A stretch of 7,732 nucleotides of DNA from Azohydromonas lata NBRC 102462 (GTDB taxonomy: Bacteria > Pseudomonadota > Gammaproteobacteria > Burkholderiales > Burkholderiaceae_C), in assembly GCA_945878385.1 (NCBI GenBank), contig CAMCTE010000129.1, positions 1 to 7,732 on the forward strand, read 5' to 3'. Of the stretch, positions 1 through 6,296 are shown in pieces (position 1 is the first letter of the stretch; the number at the start of each line of letters is the position of its first letter). The position numbers and the translations under genes were made by a program. The notes below the pieces were generated by a model. That model made no database searches. It worked only from the letters and a program-made list of their open reading frames with translations, and was not told where the DNA came from.

Positions 1-103
1 GGCACTGCTGCCCCTGAGCCTGGACGGGCAGCGCATGCCGCTGCGGATGAACCCACCATCCATTGGCCAGCACAGCCGCCGCGTGCTGCTGGATTTGGGC
101 TAA
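1..103 (+). CDS. CaiB/BaiF-family CoA-transferase, C-terminal end only (starts before the window)
   Basis: This is the last 33 codons of a gene that begins outside the window, read in the frame starting at base 2. The visible peptide contains PLSLDGQRMPLRMNPPSIGQ followed by HSRRVLLDLG. This resembles the usual C-terminus of class III (CaiB/BaiF) CoA-transferases, where a Pro-Pro-x-[IL]-Gly-[EQ]-His stretch precedes a final helix ending in Leu-Gly-Tyr. These enzymes move CoA between carboxylic acids in the cytoplasm. The frame ends at TAA 101-103, exactly where the family normally has that Tyr, and family-like sequence continues in frame afterwards (see 104-169). The Bug gene downstream is a common neighbour of CaiB/BaiF genes in Burkholderiales, which supports the call. 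The family is fairly sure; the substrate cannot be read from this fragment. Confidence 0.7.
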   Translation, partial: ALLPLSLDGQRMPLRMNPPSIGQHSRRVLLDLG

Positions 104-169
104 TCCGAAGACGATCTCCGGGCCCTGCTGGACCAGGGCGTGGTCCGCATACCTCAGGAGACTGCATGA
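104..169 (+). other. In-frame continuation of the CoA-transferase tail behind a premature TAA
   Basis: Directly after the TAA at 101-103 the same frame continues for 21 codons (SEDDLRALLDQGVVRIPQETA) to TGA at 167-169. The peptide matches the expected end of CaiB/BaiF proteins, which commonly close with LGY-S-x-x-[DE]-[LI]-x-x-L-x-x-x-G-V-[VI]. The TGA overlaps the ATG of the next gene at 166-168 as ATGA, a classic translational-coupling junction. The simplest reading is that the original stop was the TGA and that a TAC or TAT Tyr codon became TAA, either by a one-base substitution or by a sequencing error. If the stop is real, the protein loses 22 residues and the coupling to the next gene is broken. 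Readthrough is possible but not shown. Confidence 0.6.
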
Positions 170-1143
170 ACATCAAGCGAAGAACCGTTGTGTCGTCGAT
201 GGCGGCCGCCAGTTTGGGTGCTGCACCTGCTTGGCTGCAGGGCGCAGCAGCGCAGAACCTGCCCACCACGCGGCTGTGGGTGGGCACCGCACCGGGCGGC
301 AGCACCGACACCATCGCGCGCGAAATCGCACCCGAACTCGGCCGCCTCCTGGGGCGCAATGTGATCGTGGAAAACCGCTCGGGCGCTGGTGGCAATCTCG
401 CCGCCGATGTAGTGGCCAAGTCCACACCCGACGGTTCCAATCTGTTGGTCAGTTTCACCGGCCACACCATCAACGCCTCACTCTACAAAAACCTGCCCTT
501 CGACCCGATCGCGGACTTCACGCCGCTGACGATGCTCAACACCTCCACCTCGGTGCTGGTGTGCAACCCCAACCAGCCCTATCGCACGGTGGGCGAACTC
601 ATCGAATTCGCGCGCCGCCATCCGGGCAAGCTGAGCATGGGCTTGGGTGGCATCGGGTCCTCGGTGCACCTGGCCGGCGAAGCGTTCAAGATGCAGGCCA
701 AGGTCTACATCGTGAACATCCCTTACCGAGGTACCTCACCGGCCGTGGCCGACATCGTCTCCGGCAACCTGGAAATGATGTTCGCGCCCTTTGTGAATAC
801 CCGCACCCTCATCCAGGCCGGCAAGCTGCGCGCCCTCGGGGTAACCAGTCCCAAGCGGCTGCAGCCATTTCCCGACATCCCGGCCATTGCCGAGGCACTA
901 CCCGGCTACAGCTCACAGGCTTGGTTCGGTCTTTTCGGCCCGGCGCGCATGTCGCCCGAACTCGTCCGGCGCGTCAGTGACGCGGCACGACAAGCCGTGA
1001 AGGCCGACAACGTCCGGCGCCGCATGGAAGGTGACGCCGGTGAGGCGGTGGGTTCAAGCCCCGATGAATTCGCCGCCTTCGTCAAGGCCGATGTGGCGCG
1101 GTGGGCGCAGCTGGTGAAGTACTCGGGCGCCACGCCCGATTGA
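166..1143 (+). CDS. Bug/TctC-family periplasmic substrate-binding protein (tripartite tricarboxylate transporter type)
   Basis: A 325-residue exported protein of the Bug (TctC) family, which binds small carboxylates or related acids in the periplasm for tripartite tricarboxylate transporters. Residues 1-29 form a signal peptide: KRR at 4-6, a small-residue hydrophobic stretch and a GAAA-Q site, with likely cleavage after Ala29. The twin Arg makes Tat export possible, but the motif is imperfect. Family signatures are PGG at 43-45 followed by Asp48, GAGG at 73-76, PDG at 88-90, HLAGEAF at 168-174 and IPYRG at 185-189. Length is normal for the family. The start is set by AGGAG at 156-160, five bases before ATG, and by the ATGA overlap with the upstream CoA-transferase frame. 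That neighbour suggests the bound ligand is an acid activated as a CoA thioester, but this is inference. No TctA or TctB permease gene is visible, so the protein would rely on a permease elsewhere or act as a sensor ligand, as some Bug proteins do. Confidence 0.88.
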   Translation: MNIKRRTVVSSMAAASLGAAPAWLQGAAAQNLPTTRLWVGTAPGGSTDTIAREIAPELGRLLGRNVIVENRSGAGGNLAADVVAKSTPDGSNLLVSFTGHTINASLYKNLPFDPIADFTPLTMLNTSTSVLVCNPNQPYRTVGELIEFARRHPGKLSMGLGGIGSSVHLAGEAFKMQAKVYIVNIPYRGTSPAVADIVSGNLEMMFAPFVNTRTLIQAGKLRALGVTSPKRLQPFPDIPAIAEALPGYSSQAWFGLFGPARMSPELVRRVSDAARQAVKADNVRRRMEGDAGEAVGSSPDEFAAFVKADVARWAQLVKYSGATPD

Positions 1144-1158
1144 GTTTCGCTGCCTGGA

Positions 1159-1176
1159 GGCTGTCGATCGGCAGCC
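1159..1176. terminator. Weak hairpin between convergent Bug genes
   Basis: GGCTGTC, loop GATC, GGCAGCC gives a 7-bp stem with one G-T wobble. It lies in the 55-base gap between the two convergent Bug genes, 15 bases after the first stop. No T-run follows on either strand, so it is at best a weak or Rho-assisted terminator. I rate it low. Confidence 0.25.
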
Positions 1177-1198
1177 GCCCTTGAGAACGCCCAGACGG

Positions 1199-2206
1199 CT
1201 ACTCGGCCTTGATGCCGGCGCGCTGGATCAACCCGCGCCAGGCGTCAGCTTCCTGCCGATAGGTCTTGGAGAACTCATCCGGTGTGCCGCCCACCGGCTC
1301 GGCGCCCACCTTGTCCAGGCCTTCGACGAACTCGGGCGACTTGAGCATGGCATTGAGTTCTCGATTGAGCCGCGCCACCACTTCGGCCGGCGCACCGGCA
1401 GGCGCGAACAGGCCGAACCAGTTGCCCACCAATTCCATACCGGGCACACCCACCTCTGCAAAGGTGGGCACATTCGGCAGCGTGGGTGAGCGCTTCAAGC
1501 CCGTCACGGCCAAGGGCCGCACCTTGCCGCTGCGGATGTGGGTCTGCGCCGATACGATGCTGTCCATCAAGAAACTGATCTGACCAGACACGAGATCGGT
1601 GATCACCAGACCCGTGCCGCGGTAGGGGATGTGCACCGCGAAAAGACCTCCGGCCCGCCACTTGAACATCTCGGCCGACAGGTGCGGATAGGTGCCGATA
1701 CCGCTGGAGCCATAGTTGTATTTGCCGGGATTGCGCTTGAGCAAATCCACCAACTCCCGCGCAGATGCGGCCGGAAAGCCCTGACCCACCACCAGCACGC
1801 TGGGCGCGCTGGCCACATGCACGATGGGCGTGAACTCCTTGACCGCGTCATAGGGGGTCTTGGGATTGAGCAAAGGGCCGATGGAGTGGGTGGAACTGGT
1901 GGCCATCAGCAGCGTGTAACCATCGGGCGGCGCCTTGGCGGCGATGTCTGAACCGATGGCGCCACCTGCACCGGGTTTGTTGTCCACCACCACCTGCTGG
2001 CCCAGCACCACACTCAAGCGCTGAGCCACCTGGCGCGAAATGATGTCGGTGGCCCCGCCCGGCGGGAAGGGGATGACCAGGCGGATGGGCTTGGCCGCAG
2101 GCCAGGACTGTGCGGTGGCGGCCAGGGGCACGGCTGCGCCCATGGCCATCAGGGCCAAGGCGCACAAGCCGCTCTTCAAGGGGGCACGACGGTTGAACCA
2201 GCGCAT
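1199..2206 (-). CDS. Bug/TctC-family periplasmic substrate-binding protein (second, convergent copy)
   Basis: A 335-residue Bug-family binding protein. The Sec-type signal peptide has Arg and Lys residues at 2-11, a hydrophobic core at 13-28 and an ATA-Q site, with likely cleavage after Ala32. Family signatures are PPGG at 48-51 with Asp54, PGAGG at 78-82, PPDG at 93-96, PHLSAEMF at 174-181 and IPYRG at 193-197. The start is ATG 2206-2204: GAGGTG at 2218-2213 sits six bases upstream of it, whereas the upstream GTG (2215) is part of that ribosome-binding site and the ATG at 2212 directly abuts it. The gene is clearly diverged from the Bug gene it faces, so this is not a recent tandem duplication. 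It lies 136 bases downstream of the PhzF-family gene on the same strand, with no obvious terminator between, so co-transcription is possible. The stop is TAG at 1201-1199. The ligand is unknown and no permease partner is visible. Confidence 0.88.
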   Translation of the reverse strand: MRWFNRRAPLKSGLCALALMAMGAAVPLAATAQSWPAAKPIRLVIPFPPGGATDIISRQVAQRLSVVLGQQVVVDNKPGAGGAIGSDIAAKAPPDGYTLLMATSSTHSIGPLLNPKTPYDAVKEFTPIVHVASAPSVLVVGQGFPAASARELVDLLKRNPGKYNYGSSGIGTYPHLSAEMFKWRAGGLFAVHIPYRGTGLVITDLVSGQISFLMDSIVSAQTHIRSGKVRPLAVTGLKRSPTLPNVPTFAEVGVPGMELVGNWFGLFAPAGAPAEVVARLNRELNAMLKSPEFVEGLDKVGAEPVGGTPDEFSKTYRQEADAWRGLIQRAGIKAE

Positions 2207-2275
2207 GGGCATCACCTCAAGGCAATGGTGGACAACGCCTCAGAATACCGGTTCCGAATTCACCATGTGCACAGT

Positions 2276-2307
2276 CGCTTACTGGGGCGCTGAATGGCGC
2301 GCTTACT
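2276..2307. repeat. 8-bp direct repeat CGCTTACT, 24 bases apart, upstream of the second Bug gene
   Basis: CGCTTACT occurs at 2276-2283 and again at 2300-2307, in the short gap between the PhzF-family gene and the Bug gene (both on the - strand). The same gap contains TATTCT on the - strand as a possible weak -10, without a convincing -35. The repeats could be operator half-sites for a regulator of the Bug gene, but an 8-bp repeat in a small gap can also be chance. Confidence 0.2.
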
Positions 2308-2342
2308 CAGGTCCTTGGCCTCGTCGCGACCCACGCCGCGTC

Positions 2343-3230
2343 CTACAGGATGACAGTGCCCTCCACCAGCGGCGTCACATCACCACCCACCCACACGGTC
2401 TCTCCATCCCGCTGCACATGCACACGGCCATCGCGGCCCAGCGCGTGGCCCTGCCCCGCCACGTAGCGCTCGGGCGCCAGCCCCGCGCCGATCAACCATT
2501 GCGCCAGCCCGGCATTCAGGCTGCCGGTGACCGGGTCTTCCAGCGCTCCGCTGAAGAAGGCGCGGACTTCAAAGTGTGGTGCATCAGGTCCCACAGCAGC
2601 ATCATGCTGGCCAGCCATAGCCACACCACTGGATGGATGCTCACCGATCAGCCCAATCTTCAGGTCACCGATGGCCACCCGGTCGGGCACCACCGCCCGT
2701 ACGGCAGCAGCCGAGCGCAGCTGCACCGCCACCCAGCCCGGCCCGTTGTCGACCCATTGGTGTCGCAGTACCTCATCACGCGTCAGCCGCAAGGCGGCGC
2801 ACACCCGCGTCAGCAGTGCGTCGTCCAAAGGCCCGGTGCGACGCAGCGGCGGCGCCGCAAAGGCCAAGCGCTCGCGGCCATCGACCACCGAGCGCCTCAC
2901 GCGCACCAGTCCGACCCCACACTCCTGCACCACCACACCTTCATCGCGCGGCTTTCCGCCCGCAGCCAGCCACGCCCATGCGCTGCCGATGGTGGGGTGT
3001 CCGGCGAAGGGCAGTTCACCTAAAGGCGTGAAGATGCGCACGCGGTAGTCCGCACCCGGGGCGGTTGCGGGCAGAAGGAAGGTGGTCTCCGACAGGTTGG
3101 TCCATCGCGCAAAGGCCGCCATGCGCGCGTCGTCGAGGTCATCTGCGTCGTGTACAACGGCCAGCGGGTTGCCCATCAGTGGACGGTCCGTGAACACATC
3201 GACTTGGTGAAAGTGACGGCGGCCAGCCAT
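2343..3230 (-). CDS. PhzF-family isomerase/epimerase-like protein
   Basis: A 295-residue protein of the PhzF family, of normal length for the family. PhzF itself isomerises a dihydro-anthranilate in phenazine synthesis, and relatives share the diaminopimelate-epimerase-like double fold. Most genomic members, like this one, have no known substrate. Visible signatures are QVDVFT at 9-14 with GNPLAVV at 20-26, NLSETTF at 45-51 containing the conserved catalytic Glu48, RIFTP at 65-69 with ELPFAGHPT at 72-80, DNGPGW at 161-166, FFSGALEDPVTGS at 225-237 and QGHALGRDGRVHV at 260-272. There is no signal peptide, so it is cytoplasmic. The start is ATG 3230-3228, with AGGAC five bases upstream, and it begins right before the family's first strand; the next Met (19) would cut that motif. 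No phenazine genes surround it, so a role in phenazine synthesis is not supported. Its start codon lies 10 bases after the tRNA-His terminator, which leaves its promoter unexplained. The stop is TAG. Confidence 0.9.
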   Translation of the reverse strand: MAGRRHFHQVDVFTDRPLMGNPLAVVHDADDLDDARMAAFARWTNLSETTFLLPATAPGADYRVRIFTPLGELPFAGHPTIGSAWAWLAAGGKPRDEGVVVQECGVGLVRVRRSVVDGRERLAFAAPPLRRTGPLDDALLTRVCAALRLTRDEVLRHQWVDNGPGWVAVQLRSAAAVRAVVPDRVAIGDLKIGLIGEHPSSGVAMAGQHDAAVGPDAPHFEVRAFFSGALEDPVTGSLNAGLAQWLIGAGLAPERYVAGQGHALGRDGRVHVQRDGETVWVGGDVTPLVEGTVIL

Positions 3231-3240
3231 GAGCAGTCCT

Positions 3241-3273
3241 AAAACAACAAAGCCCCGGCGGTGAACCGGGGCT
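3241..3273 (-). terminator. Rho-independent terminator after tRNA-His
   Basis: On the - strand AGCCCCGG, a 7-base loop and CCGGGGCT form a perfect 8-bp GC-rich stem (3273-3251), followed directly by TTGTTGTTTT (3250-3241). This is a textbook intrinsic terminator, placed 17 bases beyond the tRNA-His CCA end. The T-run ends only 10 bases before the ATG of the PhzF-family gene. Confidence 0.85.
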
Positions 3274-3290
3274 GAGCTTCGGGAATCTTT

Positions 3291-3367
3291 TGGGGTGGCT
3301 GATGGGACTCGAACCCACGACGACCAGAATCACAATCTGGGACTCTACCAACTGAGCTACAGCCACC
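3291..3367 (-). tRNA. tRNA-His (anticodon GUG)
   Basis: A complete cloverleaf is visible. The acceptor is GTGGCTG pairing with CAGCCAC, the D arm contains AGCTCAGTTGGTAGAG, the anticodon stem is CCAGA/TCTGG around loop TTGTGAT with anticodon GTG, and the T arm carries GGTTCGAGTCC. The His-specific extra G at position -1 is encoded (base 3367) and can pair with C73 (base 3294), the identity feature for HisRS. CCA is encoded at 3293-3291. Without the -1 base the gene is 76 nt. It is divergent from the J-domain gene and has its own -10 element upstream and a strong terminator downstream. Confidence 0.97.
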
Positions 3368-3379
3368 GCAGAGCCTTTC

Positions 3380-3385
3380 AGTATA
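3380..3385 (-). promoter_or_regulatory. -10 element of the tRNA-His promoter
   Basis: TATACT on the - strand matches the sigma-70 -10 consensus at five of six positions and lies 12 bases before the encoded G-1 of tRNA-His, so transcription would start a few bases before the mature 5' end. No good -35 is seen at 16-18 bases spacing. The same bases lie in the leader of the divergent J-domain gene, whose own promoter I cannot identify. Confidence 0.5.
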
Positions 3386-3464
3386 GCGCACCACCGAGAA
3401 ATACGGCGCAAGCCGGCGGCTCTTGCGTGCCGCGCCTGCCGCTTCTGGCCCGATCATCCTGGGC

Positions 3465-4310
3465 ATGTCCCACGCGCCCAACCGCCGCAACCACTACCGC
3501 CTGCTCCATGTGCAGCCCGAGGCGCCCCTGGAAGTCATCAAGGCCAGCTACCGCACCTTGATGATGCGAATGAAACTGCACCCCGACCTGGGCGGGGACC
3601 ACGATCTGGCCGCAGCGATCAACGAAGCCTATGCCGTGCTGTCCGACCCGCATCGTCGGGTGGAATACGACCGACAACTCCGGCTGCGGTCCGGGCCTGA
3701 ATTGATGCGGCGTCCAACATGGACGCAGCCCGACCCGCCCCGTGCCGCAGCGCCTGCACCGCCTGCACCGCCCAATCAACCGGCCCCACAGTCAGCGGCC
3801 TCCGCCGCCCCGCCCACGGCCGCCATGGCCCCGCAAGGCGATCTCTACGCCCGCAGCGCGCACCGTGCCGCCGCCACCGCGCGCATCACCTGTGCGTTCT
3901 GCCGAATTGAAAATGCCTGCAGCAAACTGGGCGCCCCGCTGTGTGCCCGCTGCGGCGCGCCCTTGACGCCGGTTCGCCTAGCACCCATCCCCAACTTCAG
4001 TGGCACGGCGATGAACCGGAGACTGTCTACCCGGCGCCCCCGCCAGGCAGAAGCCGTGGCCTACTGGGGGATGCCACCACAACGCCACCTCGTGAAATGG
4101 CGCGATTTGTCAGCAGGCGGGTTGAGCGTATGGTCGGCTCAGGCGCTGGCCGTGGGCGCGCGCATGCAACTGATGGACCCGGAGATCCACACCGTAGCCG
4201 AAGTGGTGGCCTGCGAACCGGGCCCCGATCAGCAGTGGTTGGTGCGGGCCCGACTGGTCACGCTGCGGCCCATCAAGCGCAGCGGCCTGTTCTACGCCAC
4301 GCAGGCCTGA
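3465..4310 (+). CDS. J-domain protein with zinc-ribbon-like segment and C-terminal PilZ-like domain
   Basis: A 281-residue soluble protein with three parts. Residues 9-73 are a J domain: helix II YRTLMMRMK, an intact HPD at 39-41 in LHPDLGGD, and NEAYAVLSDPHRRVEYDRQ at 53-71. J domains stimulate the ATPase of DnaK-type chaperones. Residues 84-123 are a Pro/Ala-rich linker. C143xxC146 and C160xxC163 (plus Cys152) look like a small zinc ribbon. Residues 184-281 resemble a PilZ cyclic-di-GMP-binding domain: R186LSTR190 fits RxxxR and D214LSAGG219 fits DxSxxG, with 23 residues between the motifs, normal for PilZ. The classical DnaJ glycine-rich and CxxCxGxG regions are absent, so this is not a type I DnaJ. 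ATG 3465 is chosen because an upstream TTG (3423) adds only 14 unconserved residues; neither start has a clear ribosome-binding site. The J domain is certain; the PilZ call rests on motifs and spacing only. The partner and function are unknown. Confidence 0.85.
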   Translation: MSHAPNRRNHYRLLHVQPEAPLEVIKASYRTLMMRMKLHPDLGGDHDLAAAINEAYAVLSDPHRRVEYDRQLRLRSGPELMRRPTWTQPDPPRAAAPAPPAPPNQPAPQSAASAAPPTAAMAPQGDLYARSAHRAAATARITCAFCRIENACSKLGAPLCARCGAPLTPVRLAPIPNFSGTAMNRRLSTRRPRQAEAVAYWGMPPQRHLVKWRDLSAGGLSVWSAQALAVGARMQLMDPEIHTVAEVVACEPGPDQQWLVRARLVTLRPIKRSGLFYATQA

Positions 4311-4341
4311 GGGCCGGGAACGCCACGCGGGCGCCAGACGA

Positions 4342-6237
4342 TCAGGGCTTGCTCACCTTGATCTGCACATCCAAGCGCTTCTTCAGAGCCTCGTAGTACA
4401 ACTGTGATTCGGCCGCACCATAGGCCTGCGCCAGTTGCGGCCCCCACTGCGCCTGGGTGGGCGCCGGCAGGTCGGGCGTGCGCACCGCGTCGATGCGCAC
4501 CACCGCATACCCATTGACGCCCAGGTCCACACCGGTGAAAGCAGGCAGTTGGCGGGCCTCGGTGCGCATCACCGCATCCAGCAATTCACGCGGCAACCCC
4601 ATGGGCTGAGGGCGCGACACCGTGAACGCCGGCAGCTTGTCCAACTCGGATGCCTGGGCCTTCACCGCTGCCAAGCGGGCCTGCCCCGCCTCGCGCGCCT
4701 TGGCCAGGGCCTGCTCCAGGCGCACCTTCTCCAAAGCCAGGGGTTTGACCTCGGCCAAGGGCTTGAGCACCGAAGGCCGGTGCTCCACCACGCGCGCAGC
4801 CACCAACTGGTTTGGGCCCGACTCCACCGCGTCGGTATTGCGCTTGTTGCGCAACGCGTCGTCGGAGAACACGGCCGTCAGCAGCTTGGACGATGCCAAC
4901 GGCCCTTGCGCGCCCGGCGCAGGGTTGCGCGTCACGGTGGCCTTGAGAACCGGCAGCTTGAAACGGTCGGCCGCGTCCTGAAGGCTGTCCGATTGCTCGT
5001 ACACCAGGTTGCTGAACTGCTCGGCCGCCTCGGTGTAACGCTTCTGCGCCAAGTCTTGTTTGAGTTTGGTTTCAATCTCCGCGCGCACCGCTTCAAACGG
5101 CTGCTGTTGGCCGCCACGCACATCGGTGAGTTGAATGATGTGGAAACCGAATTCGGTTTCCACCAGGTCAGAGATGTCGCCCTGCTTCATGCCGAAGGCC
5201 GCGTCCTCGAAACCCTTGACCATGGCGCCGCGGCTGAAGAAGTCCAGGTCGCCGCCTGAAACGGCAGAGCCCGGGTCTTCTGACTTGGCCTTGGCCACTT
5301 CCGCAAAACGCTTGGGCGCCTTGCGAACTTCTTCCAGTACCGCTTGCGCCCGCGCGCGGGCCTTGGCCTTGTCGTCGGCACCGGCGGCCTTGTCGGACTT
5401 GATGAGGATGTGGCTGGCCCGGCGCTCTTCGGGCTTGGTGTAGGCCGCCAGGTTGTCCTGGTAGAACTTGCGGGCCTCGTCGGCCGTCACCACCAGGGCC
5501 TCGCGCAGGCGGGCCGCATCCAGCACCACATACTGGATGTCGGCCTGCTCGACCGTCTGGAACTCCGATTGGTTCTTCTCGTAATAGGCCTGCACATCCG
5601 CATCACTGGGCTTGACCTGAGCCAAATGGTCGGAAGCCTGGAAGCGCTGCAGTCGGATCTGACGCTCCTGAAAAATGACCTTCAGCGCGGCCTCAGAGAC
5701 CGCCTTCGACTGCGGCGTGGTTTCGCTCACGCGCCCCAATACCTGGCGCAGCAACAGGTCTTGGCGCACCGCTGCTTCGAAAGACTCCGGCGTGTAGCCC
5801 TGCGCCGACAGCAACGCGCGGTAGGCATCCAGGTCGATCGACCCATCGGGCCGACGCAAGCTGGCCAACTGGGGATTGGACAGAATTTCCCGCTGCAGCC
5901 GCGCGTCGCTCACCGCCAGATGCTGCTTCTGCACCACGGCCTGCAGCACCCTCTGACGCACCACCTGTTCCAGGGATTCATAGCGCGCCTGCGGCTGCTC
6001 GAACAGGGCCGCATCCAGGTTGGGCACCTGGCGGCGCAGGTTGTCCAACTGCTGCCGATGCCCCGCATCCCACTCGGCCTGGGTCACCTTCTGGCCGGCC
6101 ACCGAAGCCACCTTTTCATTCTCGGGACCGTTGAAGCCCTTGTAGCCCTCGATACCGAAGAACACGAACGACGGAATGATCAGCAACACCAACAGGCCCA
6201 GCATGAGGCGGGTGTTGTCGCGGACGAAATCAAACAT
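4342..6237 (-). CDS. ppiD: PpiD-type membrane-anchored parvulin peptidyl-prolyl isomerase / periplasmic chaperone
   Basis: A 631-residue protein matching PpiD, an inner-membrane-anchored chaperone at the Sec translocon that helps newly exported proteins fold. Residues 1-10 (MFDFVRDNTR) and the single membrane helix at about 11-28 are the typical PpiD start. A SurA-like N-terminal chaperone region follows to about 210. The parvulin domain spans about 268-374, with ERRASHILIKSD at 271-282, GGDLDFFSRGAMVKGFEDAA at 328-347 and GFHIIQLTDVR at 364-374. His276 and His366, conserved in active parvulins, are both present, so isomerase activity is plausible, although E. coli PpiD has little. A long C-terminal region continues to 631, a usual length for the family. 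The start is ATG 6237-6235, with AGGAAG eight bases upstream; a TTG six bases earlier is not credible. The gene lies 59 bases after the antiporter on the same strand and converges with the J-domain gene, 31 bases apart. Confidence 0.93.
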   Translation of the reverse strand: MFDFVRDNTRLMLGLLVLLIIPSFVFFGIEGYKGFNGPENEKVASVAGQKVTQAEWDAGHRQQLDNLRRQVPNLDAALFEQPQARYESLEQVVRQRVLQAVVQKQHLAVSDARLQREILSNPQLASLRRPDGSIDLDAYRALLSAQGYTPESFEAAVRQDLLLRQVLGRVSETTPQSKAVSEAALKVIFQERQIRLQRFQASDHLAQVKPSDADVQAYYEKNQSEFQTVEQADIQYVVLDAARLREALVVTADEARKFYQDNLAAYTKPEERRASHILIKSDKAAGADDKAKARARAQAVLEEVRKAPKRFAEVAKAKSEDPGSAVSGGDLDFFSRGAMVKGFEDAAFGMKQGDISDLVETEFGFHIIQLTDVRGGQQQPFEAVRAEIETKLKQDLAQKRYTEAAEQFSNLVYEQSDSLQDAADRFKLPVLKATVTRNPAPGAQGPLASSKLLTAVFSDDALRNKRNTDAVESGPNQLVAARVVEHRPSVLKPLAEVKPLALEKVRLEQALAKAREAGQARLAAVKAQASELDKLPAFTVSRPQPMGLPRELLDAVMRTEARQLPAFTGVDLGVNGYAVVRIDAVRTPDLPAPTQAQWGPQLAQAYGAAESQLYYEALKKRLDVQIKVSKP

Positions 6238-6256
6238 GGGCAAAGCTTCCTGGCCG

Positions 6257-6275
6257 GGCGGGGCATGCCCCCGCC
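6257..6275 (-). promoter_or_regulatory. GC-rich hairpin in the ppiD leader
   Basis: On the - strand GGCGGGG, loop GCATG and CCCCGCC form a perfect 7-bp stem, located between the antiporter stop and the ppiD ribosome-binding site. No T-run follows, so it is not a standard terminator. Upstream on the - strand, GATAAT at 6290-6285 could be a -10 for ppiD, which would put the hairpin in its 5' leader, but no -35 is convincing. It could affect RNA stability or the relative expression of antiporter and ppiD. Confidence 0.35.
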
Positions 6276-6296
6276 GAGCCTTTGATTATCGCGCGC

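Noticed and set aside
63..980. Long open frame on the + strand overlapping the first Bug gene
   Set aside because: It is in another frame of a clear Bug coding region, and its peptide is Arg/His/Gly-rich with no recognisable domain. This is typical for GC-rich DNA.
2204..2215. GTG 2215 or ATG 2212 as start of the second Bug gene
   Set aside because: The GTG is part of the GAGGTG ribosome-binding site, and the ATG at 2212 has no spacer from it; ATG 2206 has a six-base spacer.
2343..3230. Phenazine biosynthesis cluster suggested by the PhzF-like gene
   Set aside because: No other phz gene is present, and most PhzF-family members outside such clusters have other, unknown roles.
3407..3427. Imperfect hairpin (CGCAAG / CTTGCG) upstream of the J-domain gene
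   Set aside because: It has no T-run and no nearby gene end to terminate, and resembles chance structure in GC-rich DNA.
3423..3464. TTG 3423 as start of the J-domain gene
   Set aside because: It adds 14 residues before the J domain with no ribosome-binding site and would overlap a GC hairpin region; ATG 3465 gives a standard J-domain N-terminus.
3239..3490. Small open frames across the tRNA-His gene and terminator
   Set aside because: They are read through a tRNA and a terminator hairpin and have no protein-like features.
6238..6243. TTG 6243 as start of ppiD
   Set aside because: PpiD proteins start MFDFVR, and AGGAAG is well spaced for ATG 6237.
4435..6285. Long open frames antisense to ppiD (4435-5259 and 5344-6285)
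   Set aside because: Shadow frames of ppiD with low-complexity His/Arg/Leu/Gln content; ppiD itself has full family motifs.
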